From Bifidobacterium breve (GTDB taxonomy: Bacteria > Actinomycetota > Thermoleophilia > Solirubrobacterales > Solirubrobacteraceae), in the NCBI GenBank assembly GCA_945889475.1, contig CAMDBT010000015.1, positions 1-37,553 of the forward strand: 37,553 nucleotides of DNA. Reading direction: 5' to 3'. The notes beneath the pieces are model-generated. The model was not told where the DNA came from. It saw only the letters and a list, made by a program, of their open reading frames with translations, and searched no databases. Each line of letters begins with the position of its first letter. Position 1 is the stretch's first letter. A program made the translations under genes and the position numbers. Below, one piece after another: positions 32,472 to 37,553 of the stretch.

Positions 32472-32494
32472 GCTTTTCAGACCGGCGGCTGTCG

Positions 32495-34837
32495 CTACAG
32501 CTTGGCTGCTTTGATGGCGGGCTCAAGCGCCAGTTCAAGCACTTCGTCGATCGTCATCACGGGGTGGAACTTCATCTGCTCGCGAACCTCCTCGGGGATG
32601 TCGTCAAGGTCGCCGCGGTTGCGTTCAGGCAGGATCACGTCGGTCAGCCCGGCAGCGTGGGCGGCGAGCGCCTTCTGCTTCAGTCCGCCGATCGGCAGCA
32701 CCCGTCCTTGAAGCGTGATCTCACCTGTCATCCCAACGTCGTGGCGCACGGCGCGGCCGGTCAGCAGCGACGCCAACGCGGTCGTCATCGCGATTCCGGC
32801 GCTGGGGCCGTCCTTCGGCGTTGCGCCTGCCGGTACGTGAACGTGGAACTCGCGGTTTTCGAATGCGCCTTCGGCGATGCCGAGCTCGTCGGCGTGAGCT
32901 CGCACGTATGTAAGTGCGATCCGTGCCGATTCCTTCATCACGTCGCCGAGCTGGCCGGTCAGCGTCAGCGCCCCGCTGCCGCTGGCGTCCATTGCGCTGG
33001 CTTCGACGAAGAGCACGTCGCCGCCGGCGCCTGTGACCGCGAGGCCTGTGGCCACGCCGGGAACGGCGGTCCGTGCCGCTGCCTCGGGGAAGACCTTCTG
33101 GCGGCCGAGCGCTTCGCGAATCGTCTCCAGCGTGATCTCAACGTTCTCGCCGTCGTCGGCTGTCGCGACGCCGGTTGCCGTCTTACGCAGCAGCGTTCCG
33201 AGCTCGCGCTCAAGGTTTCGCACGCCGGCCTCACGCGTGTACTCGCGAACGATCGTCTCCAGCAGCTCATCGCTGATCGTCGCTTCTCCCTCGCGCAGCC
33301 CGTTGCGCTCGAGCTGGCGCGGCCATAGGTAGTCGCGCGCGATCGCCGTCTTCTCGGCGACCGTGTAGCCGTCGAAGGGGATTACTTCCATCCGGTCGAG
33401 CAGCGGCCCGGGGATCGGCTCGGCCGAGTTTGCGGTCGCGATGAAGATCACGTCGCTGAGATCGATCTCAACGTCGAGGTAGTGGTCGCGGAAGGTTGAG
33501 TTCTGTGCCGGGTCGAGCACCTCGAGCAGCGCCGAGCTGGGGTCGCCGCGCCAGTCGGCGCCGACCTTGTCGATCTCGTCGAGCAGGATCACCGGGTTCA
33601 TCGTTCCCGCGTCGCGCAGCGCGCGCACGAGGCGGCCGGGGAGGGCGCCGATGTAGGTGCGGCGGTGGCCGCGGATCTCTGCCTCATCGCGCACGCCGCC
33701 GAGCGACATGCGGACGAACTCGCGGCCCATTGAGCGCGCGATCGATTCGCCGATCGAAGTCTTACCGGTTCCTGGAGGGCCGATCAGAGTAAGGATCGCG
33801 CCGGCCTTGGCGTCGGCTTCGATTCCCCGGCTCTCGCGCAGCTTTCGCACGGCGACGTATTCGACGATTCGGTCTTTGACGTCTTCAAGGCCGGCGTGGT
33901 CGGCGTCGAGAATCTCGCGCGTGTGGTTCGGGTCGAGCCGCTCGTCGGAGCGCTCTCCCCACGGCACGGCAACGATCCATTCGAGGTAGTTGCGGACCAT
34001 CTGCGCTTCGCCGGAGGCGTCGCCCATCCGTTCAAGCCGGTTCAGCTCGCGCAGCGCGTGTTCGCGAACGTCATCGGGCATCGAACCGTCCTCGATCTGC
34101 TCGCGCAGATCGTCGGCGACCGAGGCGTCGTCCTCACCAAGTTCGCGGCGGATCGATTCAAGCTGCTTGCGCAGCACATACTCGCGCTGCTGCGCGGCGG
34201 CGCCCTCTTCAACGTCGTCGCGGATCCGCTTGCGAACCTGCAGCTCGGCGAGCCGCTCGCGCTGCATCTCAAGCGCCAGGTTCAGCCGCGTCGTCACGTC
34301 GGTTGCCTCAAGCAGTTCGACCTTCTGATCGAAGGTCAGGTCGGGGGCGTAGCCGGAGGTGTCGGCAAGTGCGCCGGGTTCGACGATCGTGCGCACCCAC
34401 GATGCGACGCGGCCGTCATCGCCGCGCAGTTCAAGAATCTCTTCGACCAGCGCGCGGTACTCGCGCACCAGCTCGCGGCTCGCGCCGTCAACCGGCGAGT
34501 CGTCGGGGGAAGGCGTTGTTTCAACCCGCAGGCGGCCGGCGGCGTCGGTCTGTGCCGCTCCTGCGATGCCGCGCATCTGTCCCTGGAGTTGAACTCCTTG
34601 CCCACCGCCGGGAAGGCGGATGCGGTCGACAACGGTGGCGATCGTTCCGACGCTCGCGTATTCGTCGCCTCGGCGAGGAACGAGCAGTACGCGCTCGTCG
34701 TCACCTACGTCGACCGGCAGCGTGATGTCCATCGTCGGGAAGACGACGACATCCTCAAGTGGCAGCAGCAGCAGCGTTTCGTGCGGCTGCGCGTCGTCGG
34801 TTGTCGTCTGCGGCGTGGTCGTTTCGTCAGCGTTCAT
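32495..34837 (-). CDS. lon: ATP-dependent protease Lon
   Basis: A 780-residue, full-length LonA. The N-terminal substrate-binding domain begins [21 protein letters not shown] long helical segment follows, then an AAA+ module with [15 protein letters not shown] near 348 and [21 protein letters not shown]. The C-terminal Ser protease domain has [14 protein letters not shown], with the nucleophile near residue 680, and [14 protein letters not shown] with the catalytic Lys near 722. Lon degrades damaged and regulatory proteins in the cytoplasm. No Shine-Dalgarno precedes the ATG; instead TATTCT lies 8 nt upstream, suggesting a leaderless mRNA. No HspR-binding inverted repeat was recognised in the 84-nt upstream gap. 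Confidence 0.96.
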   Translation of the reverse strand: MNADETTTPQTTTDDAQPHETLLLLPLEDVVVFPTMDITLPVDVGDDERVLLVPRRGDEYASVGTIATVVDRIRLPGGGQGVQLQGQMRGIAGAAQTDAAGRLRVETTPSPDDSPVDGASRELVREYRALVEEILELRGDDGRVASWVRTIVEPGALADTSGYAPDLTFDQKVELLEATDVTTRLNLALEMQRERLAELQVRKRIRDDVEEGAAAQQREYVLRKQLESIRRELGEDDASVADDLREQIEDGSMPDDVREHALRELNRLERMGDASGEAQMVRNYLEWIVAVPWGERSDERLDPNHTREILDADHAGLEDVKDRIVEYVAVRKLRESRGIEADAKAGAILTLIGPPGTGKTSIGESIARSMGREFVRMSLGGVRDEAEIRGHRRTYIGALPGRLVRALRDAGTMNPVILLDEIDKVGADWRGDPSSALLEVLDPAQNSTFRDHYLDVEIDLSDVIFIATANSAEPIPGPLLDRMEVIPFDGYTVAEKTAIARDYLWPRQLERNGLREGEATISDELLETIVREYTREAGVRNLERELGTLLRKTATGVATADDGENVEITLETIREALGRQKVFPEAAARTAVPGVATGLAVTGAGGDVLFVEASAMDASGSGALTLTGQLGDVMKESARIALTYVRAHADELGIAEGAFENREFHVHVPAGATPKDGPSAGIAMTTALASLLTGRAVRHDVGMTGEITLQGRVLPIGGLKQKALAAHAAGLTDVILPERNRGDLDDIPEEVREQMKFHPVMTIDEVLELALEPAIKAAKL

Positions 34838-34845
34838 AGAGCAGG

Positions 34846-34851
34846 AGAATA
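34846..34851 (-). promoter_or_regulatory. -10-like TATTCT upstream of lon
   Basis: TATTCT on the minus strand ends 8 nt before ATG 34837 and would place transcription initiation at or next to the start codon. No matching -35 was recognised. Confidence 0.45.
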
Positions 34852-34921
34852 GCAGGATCTAAGTCGCAGCCGCGCAGATCTTATGAAGCCTTTATGTAGT
34901 GATCTGAGTGAGCGAGTTCGG

Positions 34922-35968
34922 CTAAGCGCGGCCGCGCAGCACTTCGTCCGCCACTCCGCTGAGCAGGTCAACCGAGCGCGGCTCCTTGCCGTCCTCGACG
35001 ATCACTGCGCCGCCAGGGCGGTAGCCGTTCTGCCCAGCTCCCGGCGGGCGAACCAGCGCGCTGTCGTAAACCCACGAGCCGCTGTTGAGCAGCGTCGGCC
35101 CGTCGGCCCCAGCCGGCGTCCACATGCCATCCGGGTCGTCGCTGAGCGGGCCGCGGCGGTGGATGTGGCCGAAGATCACCGTCTCAGCCGGGATGTCGAG
35201 CCGCTGCGAGACCTCCGCGATCGCCGGAAGGAACGCGCGGCGGTGAATTCCCTGCTCAACGACGAGCGCCGCTGCGGCGGCAACGTTCGCCGCGCCGGGA
35301 AGCTTCGCCGCTACCGGCAGCCCGCGCAGCATCGCCTGGCGCAGCAGCCCTGCGCCGAGCTCTAGCCCCCCGGCAAGTTGGTCGGGCATCGCGCTCGCGA
35401 CGGCCTCGGTGAGTGCGCCACTGTCGGCCCCGGGCGCGCGTTCGTAATCGCTGACGTTGAGCATCTCTGGCGGCTCGCCGCCACCCCACCAAGCGAGCGC
35501 GCCGAGCACGTGGCGGTCGCCGTAGTGGCCGTGCATCGCGAAGATCCCGTCGCCAAGCCAGACGCCGGGGTAGCGAACCTCAACCTGGGCCGGCGCGAGC
35601 CAGCCGCAGAGCTCGTCGAGCAGGTCACGGGCTCCGCGCGGAACCTGAGTCGAGAGCCGCAGCGGCTGCCCACCTTTCAGCCGCTGCGAGAGCCAGCCTC
35701 GGATCAAGGCGTGGTCATGGTTGCCGGGAACGACGATCACTTGGCCGCTGGAGCCGAGCGCTTGGCCCAGCGTCTTGAGGACGGGCCGCGTCGCCTCTCT
35801 CGCTGCCGCCGGCCTTCCCTCGAGCAGCTCAAGCGTGTCGCCAAGCAATACAAGGCGGTCCATCTGAGCTACGCGCGACTCAAGAATTGCCAGTGCCTGC
35901 GGGCGTCGGAGTACATCCCGATCAAGCAGCGAGCCGAGGTGTAAATCGGAAATAACAAGAGTCCGCAT
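34922..35968 (-). CDS. Calcineurin-like metallophosphoesterase
   Basis: ATG 35968 gives 348 residues; the frame continues to 36082 over the divergent yqgE gene and that part is rejected. All dinuclear-metal motifs are present: VISDLHLGS (D-x-H), VLLGDTLE (GD), VVPGNHDHAL (GNHD), FAMHGHYGDRH and VIFGHIHRRGP (GHxH). The N-terminal arrangement resembles LpxH-like and UDP-2,3-diacylglucosamine hydrolase relatives, but the middle insertion (about 150-250) differs, so the substrate is unknown. It lies upstream of lon on the same strand with an 84-nt gap and has its own short divergent promoter region with yqgE. Confidence 0.85.
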   Translation of the reverse strand: MRTLVISDLHLGSLLDRDVLRRPQALAILESRVAQMDRLVLLGDTLELLEGRPAAAREATRPVLKTLGQALGSSGQVIVVPGNHDHALIRGWLSQRLKGGQPLRLSTQVPRGARDLLDELCGWLAPAQVEVRYPGVWLGDGIFAMHGHYGDRHVLGALAWWGGGEPPEMLNVSDYERAPGADSGALTEAVASAMPDQLAGGLELGAGLLRQAMLRGLPVAAKLPGAANVAAAAALVVEQGIHRRAFLPAIAEVSQRLDIPAETVIFGHIHRRGPLSDDPDGMWTPAGADGPTLLNSGSWVYDSALVRPPGAGQNGYRPGGAVIVEDGKEPRSVDLLSGVADEVLRGRA

Positions 35969-35978
35969 CTCTATAAGG

Positions 35979-35985
35979 CAAGATA
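35979..35985. promoter_or_regulatory. Overlapping divergent -10 candidates (metallophosphoesterase / yqgE)
   Basis: The 22-nt gap contains CAAGAT (35979-35984), 6 nt before GTG 35991 on the plus strand, and TATCTT on the minus strand (35985-35980), 11 nt before ATG 35968. The two hexamers overlap almost entirely. CAAGAT is a poor consensus match, so the plus-strand call is weak. Confidence 0.3.
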
Positions 35986-35990
35986 CGGGT

Positions 35991-36539
35991 GTGGAGTCGC
36001 TACGTGGCCAATTGCTAATCGCATCGCCGGCAGTGCACGACCCAAACTTCCGCCGCACGGTCGTGCTGATCGCCGAGCACAATGAGGCCGGCGCGATGGG
36101 TGTGATCCTTAACCGCCCGGCTGAAGTGACCGTCGCCGGCGCCGTGCCGGAGCTCGAAGAGTTGGCCGAACACGACGACGCAGTTCACCTCGGTGGCCCG
36201 GTGGGCGAGTCGTCGGTGACGGTGCTCGCAGAGTTCGCCGATCTAGGGGCCGCCGCGCTCTTGATCGACGACGATCTCGGCTTCCTCGGCTCGCAGGTTG
36301 AAGCGCACGAGCACCTCTCTGACGTCGTAAATCGTGCCCGTGTTTTCGCCGGTCACGCCGGCTGGGAGCCAGGCCAGCTTGAGGCCGAGATGGAAGAGGA
36401 GTCGTGGATCGTTGAGCCTGCACTGCGCGAGGACGTCTTCACGGCCGACCCGGAAGGGCTCTGGTCATCGCTGCTGCGGCGCAAGGGCGGCGAGTACGTC
36501 GTGATCGCGACGATGCCCGACGACCCGACGCTTAACTAG
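35991..36539 (+). CDS. yqgE: YqgE/AlgH-family protein (UPF0301)
   Basis: A 182-residue protein covering the full family. It starts at GTG 35991 with SLRGQLLIASPAVHDPNFRR, followed by TVVLIAEHNEAGAMGVILNRP, VHLGGPVG and the acidic middle region, then RVFAGHAGWEPGQLEAEM and SWIVEPA. The family is conserved and widely distributed but its biochemical activity is not established; AlgH was named from alginate regulation in Pseudomonas. It is divergent from the metallophosphoesterase, with only 22 nt between start codons, and convergent with the membrane protein ending at 36556 (16-nt gap). Confidence 0.92.
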   Translation: MESLRGQLLIASPAVHDPNFRRTVVLIAEHNEAGAMGVILNRPAEVTVAGAVPELEELAEHDDAVHLGGPVGESSVTVLAEFADLGAAALLIDDDLGFLGSQVEAHEHLSDVVNRARVFAGHAGWEPGQLEAEMEEESWIVEPALREDVFTADPEGLWSSLLRRKGGEYVVIATMPDDPTLN

Positions 36540-36555
36540 CGACCCGCGCGACCGT

Positions 36556-37553
36556 CTAGCTGCGCGAAGCAGGACAGCGGTTGTTCCAGACGTAGAGGCG
36601 AACCGGCCGACCGTCGGGAATCGTTATCGCTTGGCTTGAGTAGCAGCGGTTCATCAGCGACGCTAGCTCGGGAACGCGCGCCTTCAAGTTGTCGGCTTCG
36701 GTCCAGCCGGGGCTTGCGAACTTGGGGTCGAGCGCTTCGACGATGCACTGAGGCGGCGTCGAGCGAATCTCGCCAACGAACCGGTCCTGATAGACGTTCT
36801 GACGCTTCGTGTCGAACAGAATCCAACCGATGTTCACGTAGCGCGATGCGGGCACCCAGTCGTAGGCTGCGTAGAACTCCAGCCCGTAGCCCCAGAAGAG
36901 TACCCTCGAGCCGCTGGGGCAGGCCGTCGCGAGTGGGTCAGAGGTGCCGCCGCTGAATGTCGCCGGGTGCTCTCGGATCGTGTCGAGGTTGCGGTAAATC
37001 GCACCGCCGGTTGCGGAGATCGCGGCTAGCGCCGCGAGAGTGCCTATCAGTGCGAGAGGCGCCCACGCGGCTGCCACATGGCGCCGCAAAGGGTCGGCTG
37101 CGATAGCTACACGTGCACCAAGAACGGCAGCGATCGCTCCGGCGCCATAGAGCAGGTTCGCGTAGTGCGGGAAGAGCGGGAAGGAGAGCGCCAAAGTCGC
37201 TGTGGCGGCCACCAGCGGCGTCAGCCAGAGGACTGCTGTGGCAGTCGTCATCGAGCGCACTCGCTTCGTCCGGATCGCCGTGAAGCCAACTAGGCCAGCC
37301 AGAGCCCAAACTATCGCCAGCGGGTAGCCGAGGACGAAGTTCCCAAGTGGTTCGAAGCGTTGCCAAATCGTGAGAGCGGCGCCGCCGGGGAGCGTGTCGC
37401 GCGCAGTGATGTAGGTCCAGTTGACACGGGCCGGCTCTTGAATGAAGTACTGGAGCGTGTCGCCAGCAACCATCCAGATGAAAAAAAGCACGGATGGAAC
37501 TAAGAAGCCGCTGCAGGCGATCACGGCATCCTTAGCTGTCTCTTTCGCGCCCT
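36556..37553 (-). CDS. Polytopic membrane protein, C-terminal part, possible GT-C enzyme
   Basis: The frame is open to the right edge, so the N-terminus is missing; 332 codons are visible. Visible sequence has about six hydrophobic segments, then a periplasmic-type C-terminal domain of about 130 residues beginning ATACPSGSRVLFWGYGLEF and carrying four scattered cysteines (SxC-P, QCIVEA, RCYS, NRCPAS). Architecture of a helix bundle followed by a Cys-bearing soluble tail resembles membrane mannosyl/arabinosyl-type GT-C transferases, but the catalytic first loop lies outside the window. It may belong to another polysaccharide operon continuing beyond 37553. Confidence 0.7.
   Translation of the reverse strand, partial: GAKETAKDAVIACSGFLVPSVLFFIWMVAGDTLQYFIQEPARVNWTYITARDTLPGGAALTIWQRFEPLGNFVLGYPLAIVWALAGLVGFTAIRTKRVRSMTTATAVLWLTPLVAATATLALSFPLFPHYANLLYGAGAIAAVLGARVAIAADPLRRHVAAAWAPLALIGTLAALAAISATGGAIYRNLDTIREHPATFSGGTSDPLATACPSGSRVLFWGYGLEFYAAYDWVPASRYVNIGWILFDTKRQNVYQDRFVGEIRSTPPQCIVEALDPKFASPGWTEADNLKARVPELASLMNRCYSSQAITIPDGRPVRLYVWNNRCPASRS

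Noticed and set aside
33896-34852. 318-residue open frame on the plus strand opposite lon
   Set aside because: Antisense shadow of lon in GC-rich DNA; no domain-like motifs and a low-complexity composition.
1-37553. CRISPR arrays, tRNA/rRNA genes, insertion sequences, integrases
   Set aside because: Read through all intergenic gaps and found no regular repeats, tRNA-like cloverleafs, or transposase motifs.

Overview
The window reads as a compact, GC-rich actinobacterial chromosome segment. The GC-biased third positions, a high-GC heme A synthase (CtaA), a YqgE-family protein and a large polysaccharide locus would fit Thermoleophilia/Solirubrobacterales, but that placement is inference. I saw no tRNA, rRNA, insertion sequence, prophage or CRISPR array. 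Nearly all of 1-32200 is a surface-polysaccharide locus. From about 32200 to 36540 there is housekeeping (lon, a calcineurin-like phosphoesterase, yqgE). A membrane protein runs off the right edge.

Layout. 1-157: start of a secreted protein. 215-4103 (-): three overlapping glycosyltransferases. 4134-6213 (+): a GT4 enzyme and a GalE-like SDR. 6214-7020 (-): a WecG/TagA-type transferase. 7087-9017: two near-paralogous GDP-mannose 4,6-dehydratase-type SDRs placed tail to tail. 9090-9659: RmlC-like epimerase. 9656-15057 (-): Wzm/Wzt-type ABC exporter, ctaA, and a GT2-GT4 fusion. 15178-18738 (+): paratose/tyvelose-epimerase-like SDR, GT2, polytopic membrane protein. 18760-21662 (-): second such SDR and two methyltransferases. 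21782-32158: CDP-sugar block, with rfbF, a methyltransferase, rfbG, a tight operon (NeuB-like synthase, TPP enzyme, SDR, HAD phosphatase, GT2), a TylF-like methyltransferase and rfbH.

How it fits together. RfbF, RfbG and RfbH would convert glucose-1-phosphate to a CDP-4-keto-3,6-dideoxyhexose. An acetolactate-synthase-like TPP enzyme plus a reductase-type SDR resemble the YerE/YerF logic of CDP-yersiniose synthesis, in which a keto-acid-derived acyl unit is added to C4 and then reduced. Here a PEP-condensing NeuB-like enzyme and a HAD phosphatase share the TPP operon. They could make a larger 2-keto-acid donor, so the product may be an undescribed long-branched dideoxy sugar; this is inference. 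Methyltransferases, GTs and an ABC exporter whose ATPase carries a C-terminal cargo domain would assemble, cap and export the chain.

Regulation. Many first-in-transcript genes have a TANNNT -10-like hexamer 6-12 nt before the start codon and no Shine-Dalgarno, which suggests leaderless or near-leaderless mRNAs. rfbF, rfbG and rfbH are each preceded by a 6-11 codon mini-ORF whose stop overlaps the gene's start by 4 nt. One divergent gene pair is separated by a palindrome that gives the same -10 hexamer on both strands.
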